Part shown: positions 1 through 8,369 of the stretch, piece by piece | Layout of the letters: each line of letters opens with the position of its first letter | Position numbering within the stretch: the first letter of the stretch is position 1 | Notes under the pieces: generated by a model | Databases searched by the model: none | What the model was told of the DNA's origin: nothing | Seen by the model: the letters and a program-made list of their open reading frames with translations, nothing else | DNA from: Campylobacter coli 76339 | GTDB taxonomy: Bacteria; Campylobacterota; Campylobacteria; Campylobacterales; Campylobacteraceae | Reading direction: 5' to 3' | Assembly: GCA_000470055.1 (NCBI GenBank) | Contig: HG326877.1 | Coordinates: 62,001-126,000, forward strand | Length of the DNA stretch: 64,000 nt | Position numbers and translations under genes: made by a program

Positions 1-210
1 AAAGAACTTTTAGGACTTAAAATAAGTAATGCTATCAAAAAAGAAAATGGCACTTTGATTACAAGTGAATTTGGGCAGTATCTCTTTGTAGTCTTGATGA
101 AAGATTTTTACACAGGAATGGATCTTGTGCGTGCGGTATTTAGAGACAGCAAACGCTTGAAAAATAAAGATTTTATCAATATAATGAAAGAAAATATAAG
201 TTCTATTTAA
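1..210 (+). CDS. hemN: C-terminal fragment, HemN-like coproporphyrinogen III dehydrogenase
   Basis: This frame is open from the first base and stops at 208-210, giving the last 69 residues of a protein that starts before the window. The fragment contains a YLFVVLMKDFYTGMDLVR stretch followed by a basic, helical tail, which I associate with the C-terminal domain of oxygen-independent coproporphyrinogen III oxidases (radical SAM, haem synthesis). The catalytic N-terminal part is not visible, so the call rests mainly on gene order: in C. jejuni a hemN gene is convergent with the hemJ/lspA/glmM group that follows here. It could be another C-terminal domain; confidence is moderate. Confidence 0.55.
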   Translation, partial: KELLGLKISNAIKKENGTLITSEFGQYLFVVLMKDFYTGMDLVRAVFRDSKRLKNKDFINIMKENISSI

Positions 211-244
211 TTTCTTTTTTTTTGAAATTAAATAGAAATAAAAA

Positions 245-697
245 TTAAAACGGACGAATTACCATCATTAAAGCAATGATAATAAACATTAAAGTAGGAA
301 ATTCATTATAAATTCTAAAATATCTTCCACTTTTTGTAGAAGTATCATTTGCCAAGGCTTTTAAACAAAAATAATTATGTATATGAAAAATGATTAAAAG
401 CGTAGCACAGGTAAGTTTTACATGCATAAATCCAGAACCTACCATCAAAACTTCTTTATGAGCATGCAGCATTAAACTTCCGCTAATAACCGTTGCTATC
501 ATCGCAGGATTTTGTATGCCAAAATAAAGCCTTCTCTCTTGAATCTTTACAACATCGATAAAACCTTTATTATTCTTATTTTCCGCGTGGTATACAAATA
601 AACGGGGCAAATAAAAAAGTCCTGCCATCCAAGAAACAAATGCTAAATAATGCACCCATTTGATCCAAAAATAATACTCATTAATCCACTCTGTCAT
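245..697 (-). CDS. hemJ: HemJ-like protoporphyrinogen IX oxidase, membrane protein
   Basis: 150 residues with four predicted membrane helices and the family hallmarks: an N-terminal His in WVHYLAFVSWMAGLFYLPRL (about residues 14-33), a charged Arg/Glu loop, and a second conserved segment with HVKL near residue 92. HemJ proteins bind haem and convert protoporphyrinogen IX to protoporphyrin IX in the inner membrane, the penultimate step of haem synthesis. The gene is the last of a group with glmM and lspA and overlaps lspA by 4 nt (ATGA), suggesting translational coupling. It sits next to a HemN-like gene on the other strand, which fits a haem role. Older annotations call this an integral membrane protein of unknown function. 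Confidence 0.8.
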   Translation of the reverse strand: MTEWINEYYFWIKWVHYLAFVSWMAGLFYLPRLFVYHAENKNNKGFIDVVKIQERRLYFGIQNPAMIATVISGSLMLHAHKEVLMVGSGFMHVKLTCATLLIIFHIHNYFCLKALANDTSTKSGRYFRIYNEFPTLMFIIIALMMVIRPF

Positions 698-1152
698 TTT
701 TTTCCTTTTTTCATAAAAATTTCTTTTATCAAGATTAAAGCAACGCTTATATTTATCATCACATCTGCTACATTAAAAATAGCAAAATGAAACCATTTAT
801 GCCAAAAAAACATATCCACCACTCCTCCGTGTATAAAACGGTCAAGCAAATTCGAACACCCCGCTCCTAGCATCATACCAAAAGCCACCCAATGTTCTCT
901 TAGAAATTGTTTTTGCCATAAAAGATATATAAAAAGTACTAATATCAAAGCTAAATGCAAGTATTTTAAATAATGCTCTAAAAAACTAAACATGGAAAAA
1001 GCAACTCCTGTGTTTAGAGCATAAGTTAAATCCAAATACTCACTTTGCCAACGCAAACCCGATAAAGTTAAAGACTTTACCCACTGATCAAAAGCAAAAA
1101 CTACAATAAAAACTAAAATAAATATTAAGATAGTTTTATATCTTTTAACCAT
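694..1152 (-). CDS. lspA: Lipoprotein signal peptidase (signal peptidase II)
   Basis: 152-residue inner-membrane aspartyl protease that removes signal peptides from prolipoproteins after lipid modification of the lipobox Cys. Four hydrophobic segments are visible. Conserved family blocks are present: NTGVAFS near residue 47, [10 protein letters not shown] near residue 96 carrying the first catalytic Asp, and FNVADVMI near residue 126 carrying the second. Length is typical. The gene overlaps glmM by 8 nt upstream and hemJ by 4 nt downstream, so the three are probably one transcript. A substrate in this window is CdtA, which has a clear lipobox. Confidence 0.95.
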   Translation of the reverse strand: MVKRYKTILIFILVFIVVFAFDQWVKSLTLSGLRWQSEYLDLTYALNTGVAFSMFSFLEHYLKYLHLALILVLFIYLLWQKQFLREHWVAFGMMLGAGCSNLLDRFIHGGVVDMFFWHKWFHFAIFNVADVMINISVALILIKEIFMKKGKK

Positions 1153-2482
1153 TCAATGCTTTCTTGAAAAATTCAACCACATTTTTCATTTCTTTTTCTA
1201 AAATTTTAGTATCTTTGGCTTCTAGTAAAAGTCTGATCAAATTTTCTGTTCCAGAATAGCGAAATAACACATTGATATTTTTATTTTCCAAATCCTGTTT
1301 TAATTCTTTTAAACCCTTAATCTTATCTAAATCTTTTTTCTCTGAAATTTTAAGATTGGTTAAAAGTTGTGGATAAGGTTTGATTTGCCCTAAAATAGTA
1401 CTTGCGGATTTTTTCTTACAAAGCATCAAAGCGCTAAATTGTAAAGCTGCTATAAGACCATCTCCTGTTTTTGCATAATCGCTAAAAATAATATGCCCGC
1501 TTTGCTCTCCGCCGAAATTTCCACCCTTGGCTTTTAGCTTCTCAAGCACATATTTATCACCTACATTACAAGTATCAAGCTCTATACCGTGCTGATTTAA
1601 AAATTCTTTCAAAGCTCCATTACTCATGATAGTAGCTACTACACTAGATTTTAACTTACCCTGTTCTTTTAAGAAAAGGGCTAAAACTCCAAGCAGACTG
1701 TCTCCATTTGCTACCTCACCCTTCTCATCCACCACAACCAAACGATCTGCATCGCCATCAAAAGCAAAACCGACATCCGCACGCAAACGCTTTACTTCAG
1801 CGGCCAAATTTGAAGGATGCAAAGCTCCGCAATTTTCATTGATATTGAGCCCATTAGGTTTATCACTCATCACTATAACTTCAGCTCCAAGTTCTTTAAA
1901 AACAGTTGGAGCTACTTTATAAGCTGCTCCATGAGCTACATCTAAGACTACACGCAATGATTTTAGAGTTAAATCCTTAGGGAAAGAATTCTTAATAGAA
2001 ACAATATATCTTCCTATAACATCATCAATTCTTTTAGCCTGTCCGATTTTATCCATATCAACTTTAGAGCTTTGTATAAGCTTATCATCATAATAAATTT
2101 CTTCGATCTTTTTTTCTATATCTTCGCTAAGCTTATTTCCGTGTGCATCAAAAAATTTAATCCCATTATCATAATAAGGATTGTGAGAAGCTGAAATCAT
2201 AATACCTGCATCACAACGCATATCTTCAGTTAAAAACGCAATTGCAGGTGTTGGCATAGGACCTATTTCTATCACATTATATCCTATAGAAGTAAGACCC
2301 GAAACAATAGCATTTTCTATCATATAACCACTTCTTCTTGTATCTTTACCTACTAAAATATTATTTGTAATACTCTTATCTTTAAAGTAAATTCCAGCAG
2401 CCATGGCAAGACGCATCGCTAAAAAGCTATCTAAAAATTCGCCCGCTTTTCCACGAACGCCATCTGTTCCAAAAAGTTTCAT
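1145..2482 (-). CDS. glmM: Phosphoglucosamine mutase
   Basis: 445-residue cytosolic alpha-D-phosphohexomutase converting glucosamine-6-phosphate to glucosamine-1-phosphate, the step before UDP-GlcNAc, which feeds peptidoglycan and lipopolysaccharide. The active-site phosphoserine loop SASHNP is at about residues 98-103, the metal-binding loop DGDADR near 243, the sugar loop GGEQSGH near 325, and the phosphate loop RYSGTEN near 409. Length matches the family. It opens the glmM-lspA-hemJ group; its start overlaps nothing upstream and a TATAAT box lies about 31 nt before the start codon. A plus-strand ORF inside it is an artefact. Confidence 0.97.
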   Translation of the reverse strand: MKLFGTDGVRGKAGEFLDSFLAMRLAMAAGIYFKDKSITNNILVGKDTRRSGYMIENAIVSGLTSIGYNVIEIGPMPTPAIAFLTEDMRCDAGIMISASHNPYYDNGIKFFDAHGNKLSEDIEKKIEEIYYDDKLIQSSKVDMDKIGQAKRIDDVIGRYIVSIKNSFPKDLTLKSLRVVLDVAHGAAYKVAPTVFKELGAEVIVMSDKPNGLNINENCGALHPSNLAAEVKRLRADVGFAFDGDADRLVVVDEKGEVANGDSLLGVLALFLKEQGKLKSSVVATIMSNGALKEFLNQHGIELDTCNVGDKYVLEKLKAKGGNFGGEQSGHIIFSDYAKTGDGLIAALQFSALMLCKKKSASTILGQIKPYPQLLTNLKISEKKDLDKIKGLKELKQDLENKNINVLFRYSGTENLIRLLLEAKDTKILEKEMKNVVEFFKKALNG

Positions 2483-2512
2483 TATTAAACCTTTCTCAAT
2501 GAAATTCTAGAA

Positions 2513-2518
2513 ATTATA
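2513..2518 (-). promoter_or_regulatory. -10 box for the glmM-lspA-hemJ group
   Basis: On the minus strand the sequence reads gcTATAATttc, a perfect match to the Campylobacter sigma-70 -10 element, 30 nt upstream of the glmM ATG. No clear -35 box is seen, as is normal in this genus. Inferred from sequence only. Confidence 0.6.
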
Positions 2519-2544
2519 GCAGAGCTAAGATAAAGAAATTTAAA

Positions 2545-2570
2545 CAAACCCTAAAAAGATTTAGGGTTTG
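2545..2570 (-). terminator. Terminator hairpin after the cytochrome c peroxidase gene
   Basis: Perfect 11-bp inverted repeat (caaaccctaaa / tttagggtttg) with a 4-nt loop, beginning 8 nt beyond the stop codon of the peroxidase gene on the minus strand. The minus-strand 3' flank is T-rich (tttaaatttc) but not a pure T tract, so the terminator call is likely rather than certain. Confidence 0.6.
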
Positions 2571-2577
2571 ATAGGCC

Positions 2578-3606
2578 TTATAGTTCAGGCTTTGGAGTTT
2601 TTTCTGTAGAAACAGGAAGTTGAGGGTAAACCACCGCTGGTTTAGCTCCAGTTAAAGATTTTAAGAAAGTTTCTATACTTTTTGCTTCTTTATCAGAAAT
2701 TTGAATGCCAAGTTGCACGCTACCCATTTCTTTAATCGCATCAGTTAATTTCCATATCGCACCATTATGGAAATATGGAGCTGTTTCAACTATATTTCTT
2801 AAAGTTGGAGTTTTAACCATGCCATTTTCATCGCCTTTAAAATCACCCAAATCTGCAAATTTATATTTACCTGCAACCTCAAATGCTTGCATATTTCCAC
2901 CTAAATTTACACCATTATGACAAGCTACACAACCTTTATCAATGAAAAGTTTTAAACCTTTTTGTTCTTCTTTAGTTAAAGCTTTTTCATCTCCGTTTAA
3001 GAAGTTATCAAAGCGAGATGGAGTAATTAAAGTTCTTTCAAAATTTGCTATTGCATCAGCAATATTGTCAAAACTTACGCCGCTTTTGCCATAAATTTTC
3101 TTAAATTCTGCAACATATTCAGGTAAAGAAGCGATTTTTTCTACAGCTAATTTTGCTGGAGTTGCCATTTCAGCTTCAGATTCGATAGGGCCTTTGGCTT
3201 GATCAGCTAAAGTTCCTGCGCGTCCATCCCAAAATTGGGTCGTATTTAAAACAGCATTGTACACAGTTGGAGAATTTAAGTGATGAGGGTTTGCAGTCCA
3301 TTTATGTCCTACTGCTGCACTGATACCATCAGTTCCACCAAGCCCTAGATTGTGACAAGTATTACATGAAATAATTCCACTTTTTGAAAGACGAGGTTCA
3401 AAATAAAGCTTTTTACCAAGCTCAACTTTATCAAGAGTAAATTCAGTAGCCTTTACCCCATTAGCTTTTAGAATTTCATCTACGCCTTTTTGATCTTTTG
3501 GCAAAGCAACTAAACCTGAATTTTTAGCCTCTTCTATAAGACTTTGGGCATTCAAACTTGAAAAAGCAACTAATGATGCAATCAATAATGATTTGACTTT
3601 CATCAT
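2578..3606 (-). CDS. ccpA: Periplasmic di-haem cytochrome c peroxidase
   Basis: 342 residues beginning with a Sec signal peptide (hydrophobic LLIASLVAFSSLNA, cleavage likely after residue 20). Two haem c motifs are present: CNTCH near residue 81 and CVACH near residue 226, the layout of bacterial di-haem peroxidases (CcpA/MauG family). These enzymes reduce periplasmic hydrogen peroxide with electrons from cytochrome c. A conserved WDGRAGTL block lies between them. C. jejuni has two such peroxidases and this corresponds by position to Cj0358. A good AAGGAG ribosome site precedes tandem ATG codons, so the start may be 3606 or 3603. It is a single-gene unit with its own terminator. The gene symbol is a family assignment. 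Confidence 0.9.
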   Translation of the reverse strand: MMKVKSLLIASLVAFSSLNAQSLIEEAKNSGLVALPKDQKGVDEILKANGVKATEFTLDKVELGKKLYFEPRLSKSGIISCNTCHNLGLGGTDGISAAVGHKWTANPHHLNSPTVYNAVLNTTQFWDGRAGTLADQAKGPIESEAEMATPAKLAVEKIASLPEYVAEFKKIYGKSGVSFDNIADAIANFERTLITPSRFDNFLNGDEKALTKEEQKGLKLFIDKGCVACHNGVNLGGNMQAFEVAGKYKFADLGDFKGDENGMVKTPTLRNIVETAPYFHNGAIWKLTDAIKEMGSVQLGIQISDKEAKSIETFLKSLTGAKPAVVYPQLPVSTEKTPKPEL

Positions 3607-3751
3607 AACAAACTCCTTTATTTTTAAATATAAAATCGAGTTAAATAATATAGCTTTATTACTTAAATATTAATAAAAATTATTAAATAGTATTAATAAT
3701 TATTTAATACAAAATATATCCTATTTTTTGATTTTGTTTATTTTTTTTACA

Positions 3752-3757
3752 TATAAT
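3752..3757 (+). promoter_or_regulatory. -10 box for plsY
   Basis: TATAAT preceded by a run of T residues, 29 nt upstream of the ATG at 3786. An in-frame ATG at 3756 lies inside this box, so the box argues for the downstream start of plsY. Confidence 0.55.
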
Positions 3758-3785
3758 GTCAATAATTATTGTCTTAAGGTTGATA

Positions 3786-4397
3786 ATGGAAAATTTAATT
3801 ATTTATGCGATCGCCTATCTTTTGGGCTCCATTCCTTTTGGTTTAATTTTAGCCAAACAATTTGCTAAGATTAATATACAAAATCAAGGCTCAAAAAGTA
3901 TAGGCGCAACCAATGTATTAAGAGTTGTTAAAGAAAAAGATCCTGTTTTAGCAAAAAAACTTGCAATCGCTACTATTATTTTAGATTTCGCAAAAGCAAC
4001 TATACCTTTACTTATACTTCAATATTTAAATTATGATTTAAATCTACTTTGGACTGTTGCAGTTTTAACGGTATTTGGACACTGTTTTTCTATCTATCTT
4101 TTATTTGAAGGTGGAAAAGGGGTTGCAACTGGAGCAGGCGCCATGATAGTACTTTTGCCCTTAGAACTTCTAACAGCATTTATAGTTTGGTTTATCGTAG
4201 GTAAAATTTTTAAAATTTCATCTTTGGCATCTTTATTGGCTTTGTTGGTTTTTATAGGAAGCTCTTTTGTCTTTAATTACGATATGCAAACCATCAAGAC
4301 GCATGCGCCTGTATTTATTATAGCTTTTATAATTATTTATAAGCACTTACCCAATATCAAAAGATTGGTTTTTAAAGAAGAATGCAAAGTTATATAA
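3786..4397 (+). CDS. plsY: Glycerol-3-phosphate acyltransferase PlsY
   Basis: 203-residue integral membrane enzyme that transfers acyl groups from acyl phosphate to glycerol-3-phosphate, the first committed step of phospholipid synthesis. The three PlsY active-site blocks are visible: SIPFG near residue 14, GSKSIGATNVLR near 35, and FGHCFSIYLLFEGGKGVATG near 98. Start chosen at 3786 because an AAGG site lies 7 nt upstream; an earlier ATG at 3756 falls in the -10 box. It works with PlsX, encoded at about 26.4 kb, which makes the acyl phosphate donor. Its end overlaps folB by 16 nt. Confidence 0.93.
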   Translation: MENLIIYAIAYLLGSIPFGLILAKQFAKINIQNQGSKSIGATNVLRVVKEKDPVLAKKLAIATIILDFAKATIPLLILQYLNYDLNLLWTVAVLTVFGHCFSIYLLFEGGKGVATGAGAMIVLLPLELLTAFIVWFIVGKIFKISSLASLLALLVFIGSSFVFNYDMQTIKTHAPVFIIAFIIIYKHLPNIKRLVFKEECKVI

Positions 4398-4699
4398 ATA
4401 TCAAAATGCAGTTTAAATGCATTATAGGAATATTAAAATTTGAACGCAAGAAAAAACAAAAAGTTTGCGTTCATCTTAAAGCTAAGGCAAATGATTTTTT
4501 AGACTATGCTAAAGTATCAAAAAAAATTAAAAAATACTATAAAAAAGAGCAATTTCTTACCCTAGAAGAATCTTTAGAATTTATTTGTGCAAAATTACAT
4601 ACAAAATTTCCACAAATTTACTATATTAAAATCTCAACTTATAAACCTGAAATAATCAAAAATGCAAGAGTTGGTGTGAAATTAAAGAAATTTTATTAA
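4382..4699 (+). CDS. folB: Dihydroneopterin aldolase, FolB-like
   Basis: 105 residues matching the short epsilonproteobacterial FolB form. The family converts 7,8-dihydroneopterin to 6-hydroxymethyl-dihydropterin and glycolaldehyde in folate synthesis. Visible family features are the N-terminal strand with CIIGILKFERKKKQKV (the family's conserved G-I-x-x-x-E-R-x-x-x-Q pattern) and a C-terminal strand with the KIST-YKPEIIKNA segment that holds the usual conserved Lys/Pro. The gene starts inside the end of plsY (16-nt overlap), so coupled translation is probable. The start could also be at the next Met (4409), which would fit the family's usual N terminus better. Confidence 0.8.
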   Translation: MQSYINIKMQFKCIIGILKFERKKKQKVCVHLKAKANDFLDYAKVSKKIKKYYKKEQFLTLEESLEFICAKLHTKFPQIYYIKISTYKPEIIKNARVGVKLKKFY

Positions 4700-4739
4700 A
4701 TTTTGTTTAAAAATACCTAAACATTTACTTAAACTATGT

Positions 4740-4745
4740 TATACT
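4740..4745 (+). promoter_or_regulatory. -10 box for cosR
   Basis: tgtTATACTttt, five of six matches to TATAAT with an extended-type tgt before it, 32 nt upstream of the cosR ATG at 4778. Confidence 0.45.
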
Positions 4746-4777
4746 TTTTTAAAAATTTCTTAATGAAGGATATAATA

Positions 4778-5450
4778 ATGAGGATTTTAGTTATAGAGGA
4801 TGAGATTAGCCTTAATAAAACTATCATAGACAATCTTAATGAATTTGGATATCAAACTGATTCTTCAGAAAATTTCAAAGACGGTGAATATTTTATCGGT
4901 ATAAGACATTATGATCTAGTATTAGCAAATTGGAATTTACCTGATGGCGAAGGTGCAGAACTTATAAACACAATCAAACACAAATCTCCAAGAACTTCTG
5001 TGATGATCATGTCTGCAAAAACAGATAAAGATACAGAAATCAAAGCATTAAAAGCTGGAGCGGATGATTTTGTAAAAAAACCTCTAGATTTTGACATTTT
5101 ATTAGCTAGAATAGAAGCAAGACTTAGACTTGGCGGCACCAATGTGATCAAAATAGAAGATTTAGTTATAGATCCTGATGAAGGAAAAAATAACCTATAA
5201 AGGCCAAGATATAGAACTTAAAGGAAAACCTTTTGAAGTTTTAACCCACTTGGCAAGACATTCAGACCAAATCGTATCTAAAGAACAACTTTTAGATGCT
5301 ATCTGGGAAGAACCTGAACTCGTTACACCTAATGTAATCGAAGTAGCAATCAATCAAATCCGCCAAAAAATGGACAAACCTTTAAATATCTCTACTATAG
5401 AAACTGTTCGACGTAGAGGATATCGCTTCTGCTTTCCTAAAAAATCTTAA
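4778..5450 (+). pseudogene. cosR: Orphan response regulator CosR, frame broken by one extra A
   Basis: OmpR-type regulator of oxidative stress genes, the homologue of H. pylori HP1043 and essential in C. jejuni. Read as one frame it would be 223 residues, the C. jejuni length, but the run of six A at 5185-5190 carries one base too many: frame 1 stops at 5200 and the winged-helix half continues in another frame to 5450. Deleting one A gives DPDEGKITYKG and an uninterrupted protein. The receiver domain is atypical: the phospho-acceptor position 51 is Asn (VLANWNLPDG), so activity does not depend on phosphorylation. Start at 4778 has a GAAGGA site 7 nt upstream. The second half has an internal ATG at 5178 but no ribosome site. 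The break is either an assembly error or a real mutation; because the gene is essential, error is more likely. Confidence 0.85.
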
Positions 5451-5452
5451 TG

Positions 5453-5476
5453 ATTTTGCACCCTTGGGTGCAAAAT
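5453..5476 (+). terminator. Terminator after cosR
   Basis: Perfect 11-bp stem (attttgcaccc / gggtgcaaaat) with a TT centre, starting 2 nt past the cosR stop and followed by tttatctttat. GC core plus T-rich tail fits a rho-independent terminator. Confidence 0.75.
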
Positions 5477-5564
5477 TTTATCTTTATATTTAATTTTTAT
5501 ATTTTATTTAAGTTTTATTATAGTATAAACTAAAAAATTATTTTTAAAATTTTGAAAGGTGATA

Positions 5565-5810
5565 ATGGCTCTTTTGATTACTAAAGATTGCGTATGTTGT
5601 GATGCTTGTAGGGAAGAGTGTCCAGATGAGGCTATTTATGAGCATAGCCCTATTTATGTGATTGATGCTGATCTTTGTTCAGAGTGTGTTAATGATTTTT
5701 CAGAACCTGCTTGTATAGTAGCATGTCCTTATGAATGCATTATACCTGATCCTGATAATGTTGAAAGCATAGAAGAGTTGAAATTAAAAAATCGTAATAG
5801 AGAATTTTAA
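5565..5810 (+). CDS. fdxB: Ferredoxin, 2[4Fe-4S] type
   Basis: 81 residues with two cysteine clusters: CVCCDACREECP near residue 9, and CSECVNDFSEPACIVACP near residue 37, where the spacing between Cys residues is longer than in the first, as in YfhL/Alvin-type ferredoxins. Acidic C terminus. It is a small cytosolic electron carrier; partner unknown. Start chosen at 5565 with an AAAGG site 6 nt upstream; a GTG at 5559 in the same frame is too close to that site. Stop TAA shares its last base with the ATG of the next gene. In C. jejuni this position holds fdxB. Confidence 0.9.
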   Translation: MALLITKDCVCCDACREECPDEAIYEHSPIYVIDADLCSECVNDFSEPACIVACPYECIIPDPDNVESIEELKLKNRNREF

Positions 5811-7270
5811 TGGCAAAAAAAACCGCTGTTGTAGACTTAGGATCAAATTCCATTAGAATGGTGGTTTTTGAAAAAACTTCGAGGTATAGTTTTTATACCG
5901 CTTGTGAATACAAGCGCAAAGTTAGGCTTGGAGAAAACGCCTACAACAATGGTAAAATTCTTCAAGAAGACTCTATGCAAAGAGCTGAAGATGCTCTAGC
6001 TTTTTTCAAACAACGCGCTTTAAAGCATAAATGTAAAAAAATATTCATCATAGGTACTTCAGCCTTAAGAGATGCTCCAAATTCTAAAGATTTTATCAAA
6101 AGAATTAAAGATAAGCTGAATTTAAATATTCGATGCATTGATGGAAAAAACGAAAGCTATCTTGGCGGTCTTGCAACCCTGAATTTATTGAGTCCTTTTA
6201 AGGATGGTACGACGCTTGATATAGGTGGGGGATCAAGCGAACTTTGTCTTATAAAAAATAATAAAATCATCTCTTGCATTTCCTTGGATATAGGAACAGT
6301 TAGACTAAAAGAATTGTTTTATGATAAAGGCAAAACAGATACTTTAGATGATTTTATCAAGCCTATTTTAGAACAAATTCCTTCTGAATTTTGCAATCAA
6401 AATCTTATTGCAATAGGTGGGAGTTTAAGAGCGATTTCAAACTCGATTATGCAAAAAAACTCTTACCCTTTAAAAAATATACATGATTTTAGATATATGC
6501 TCAAAGACGAAAAAGAACATATCTTAAAAATCTTTAACTCCAAAGCAGATGCATTGATTAATTTCGGCATCAAAAAAGATCGTTTTGATACCATTAAAGA
6601 AGGTATATTTATCTTTTTAAAAATAGCAGAAAAGCTTAAAGCTAAACAAATCATTACCAGCGGGGTAGGCATTCGCGAAGGTATCTATTTGCAAGATTTA
6701 TTACGCCCTAAGCATACTTTCCCTGTAAATTTTAACCCAAGTTTAAAATCCCTACAAGATAGATTTTTACAAGGAAATATAAATAACAAAACACCTTATT
6801 TTTCTATGCAAATTTTTAAAGTCTTACAAGGCCTTCACAAAATTCATGAAAAATACAAACAAAGTCTATTAAATGCTGCTAAACTTTGTCATTTGGGTGA
6901 ATATTTAAATTTTTATTTTGCTAACGAACATTCAGCATATTTTATTTTAAATGGGCTAAACTATGGCTTCTCGCATCAAGAAAAAGTATTGGTTGCAACT
7001 CTTATTAAACTCAATGGCAAAAAAGTCAATCCTTACAATCTTGAACCCTATAGACAGCTTTTACCAAACAATCACATCATTTCTTGGCTTAATTTTATTC
7101 TTAGCTTAGCCAAAACACTTAGTATGAACGAAAATAAAATCGAAATAGCCTTTGCCAACAATACACTTTATATCTATAATGAGTCAAAAATTCTTGATTT
7201 GCCTAAAGATGAGCTCAAAAAAATCAGTAAACCCGCTACAATAGCTTTAGCTATCAATCAAAAGCCTTAA
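5810..7270 (+). CDS. ppx: Exopolyphosphatase / pppGpp phosphohydrolase, Ppx/GppA family
   Basis: 486 residues of the ASKHA fold. The N-terminal phosphate loop VVDLGSNSIRMVVFE is at residues 7-21, a conserved GTSALRDA block near 81, and the second glycine loop DIGGGSSEL near 136. The region after residue 300 is a helical domain weakly like an HD domain. Members hydrolyse polyphosphate or convert pppGpp to ppGpp; C. jejuni has two such proteins and which activity this one has cannot be read from sequence. Coupled to fdxB by TAATG. Its stop overlaps the stop of the convergent fliO-like gene. Confidence 0.88.
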   Translation: MAKKTAVVDLGSNSIRMVVFEKTSRYSFYTACEYKRKVRLGENAYNNGKILQEDSMQRAEDALAFFKQRALKHKCKKIFIIGTSALRDAPNSKDFIKRIKDKLNLNIRCIDGKNESYLGGLATLNLLSPFKDGTTLDIGGGSSELCLIKNNKIISCISLDIGTVRLKELFYDKGKTDTLDDFIKPILEQIPSEFCNQNLIAIGGSLRAISNSIMQKNSYPLKNIHDFRYMLKDEKEHILKIFNSKADALINFGIKKDRFDTIKEGIFIFLKIAEKLKAKQIITSGVGIREGIYLQDLLRPKHTFPVNFNPSLKSLQDRFLQGNINNKTPYFSMQIFKVLQGLHKIHEKYKQSLLNAAKLCHLGEYLNFYFANEHSAYFILNGLNYGFSHQEKVLVATLIKLNGKKVNPYNLEPYRQLLPNNHIISWLNFILSLAKTLSMNENKIEIAFANNTLYIYNESKILDLPKDELKKISKPATIALAINQKP

Positions 7271-8064
7271 GACTTCTTGTTTTTTTGACGCTGCTCTATA
7301 AGGCTTTGGATACGCTTTTTATTTTCCTCAAAAAAAGAATCAAAATTTTTCTCAGATTTTTCTACAGTCTTTGGCTCATAATCTGGAATTTCAACTTCTT
7401 CTAATACAATATTAGAATTACCCACTATCATGGTATAACGCTTGTTAGAATATTCAAAAACTATTAGCTGATTGTTTTTATCTAAAAATCTTTGAAACAC
7501 TACACGAAAATCCCTAGAAACGCCTGTGTTTTTAAATGCTAAAGTTCTCTTCAACCACCAAAGTACTATAAGCAAGGCAAATAAAACAAGTAATACTAAA
7601 ATATAATTTGTATAATCATAACCCTCTAAACTTGTTTTTTTGGAATTCAATATCGGCTCTTCATTTGTGCTTAAATTGTTTTGTTCAGGATTTATACTTA
7701 TTTTATTATTTTGCTCAACAGCCCTTACCCTAACTCCAAATTTATCATTTATAGAACTTAATTCCAAAGAAATTGGCTCTTTGTTTTGCAACATAATATA
7801 TGTATAATTATCTTTAGAACTGATACTGATTTTATCAACGAGTTTTGAATTTAAACTTTTTAATTCTTCTTTATCGTATTTTAAATCACTAAAAGTCAAA
7901 AGAGTGAGATTTTTTTCTTTTTTCTGAGAAATTTTGCCCCCATAAGCACTGTCAAAAGATAGCATTAAATCTACCCTATCGTTTCTATCATAAATATTAT
8001 AACTGATCAATTCTACGGCAAAAAGAGGTAATGCAAGTATACTCAATAATAGAATTTTCATCAA
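7267..8064 (-). CDS. fliO: FliO-like flagellar export apparatus membrane protein
   Basis: 265 residues: an N-terminal signal-like segment (LLLSILALPLFAVE), a long periplasmic-type region, one strong membrane helix around residues 154-170 (ILVLLVLFALLIVLWWLK), then a basic cytoplasmic domain ending in a coiled, Lys/Glu-rich tail. The helix followed by the short beta-rich VFQRFLDKNNQLIVFEYSNKRYTMIVG segment resembles FliO, which helps assemble FliP of the flagellar export gate. Immediate downstream position after fliN (4-nt overlap) agrees with that. Similarity to FliO is weak by eye; older annotation is a transmembrane protein. Confidence 0.6.
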   Translation of the reverse strand: MMKILLLSILALPLFAVELISYNIYDRNDRVDLMLSFDSAYGGKISQKKEKNLTLLTFSDLKYDKEELKSLNSKLVDKISISSKDNYTYIMLQNKEPISLELSSINDKFGVRVRAVEQNNKISINPEQNNLSTNEEPILNSKKTSLEGYDYTNYILVLLVLFALLIVLWWLKRTLAFKNTGVSRDFRVVFQRFLDKNNQLIVFEYSNKRYTMIVGNSNIVLEEVEIPDYEPKTVEKSEKNFDSFFEENKKRIQSLIEQRQKNKKS

Positions 8065-8369
8065 ATTTCTTTTTTGAAATACTGAAGTACAGTTTTAGAG
8101 TCTAAGATTTCATTGATCCTAATGGCTAAATTTTTCTCATAAACCATAACTTCACCCTTACCAAAGATACGCTTATTGATATATAATTCAACACTTTCTC
8201 CAGCAGGCTTTTCAAGATCGATAACCGAACCCACCTCAAGCTTTAAAAGTTCGGCTACGCTCATATTGGTAGTACCAAGTTCACTAACAAAATCTACAGT
8301 GATATCTAAAATATCTTCATAAGACTGTAAAAGTCCGTGATGATCTCCAAAATCGATATCACTGCTCAT
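8061..8369 (-). CDS. fliN: Flagellar motor switch protein FliN
   Basis: 102 residues, essentially one SpoA domain: ITVDFVSELGTTNMSVAELLKLEVGSVIDL, then a Glu-rich linker and the VELYINKRIFGKGEVMVYEKNLAIRINEIL strand block. FliN forms the base of the C ring and with FliM and FliG sets rotation direction and export. Start taken as ATG 8369, which shares its A with the upstream TAA stop (TAATG); an upstream in-frame TTG at 8378 lies almost on the AGGA site. Downstream it overlaps the fliO-like gene by 4 nt. Confidence 0.92.
   Translation of the reverse strand: MSSDIDFGDHHGLLQSYEDILDITVDFVSELGTTNMSVAELLKLEVGSVIDLEKPAGESVELYINKRIFGKGEVMVYEKNLAIRINEILDSKTVLQYFKKEI

Noticed and set aside
1626..1922. 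98-codon plus-strand frame inside glmM
   Set aside because: Lies wholly within a well-conserved gene on the other strand, has low-complexity Ser/Lys composition and no ribosome site.
5178..5450. Separate small DNA-binding protein starting at the internal ATG of cosR
   Set aside because: No ribosome site before 5178, and the frame joins perfectly to the receiver half when one A is removed, so it is the second half of cosR.
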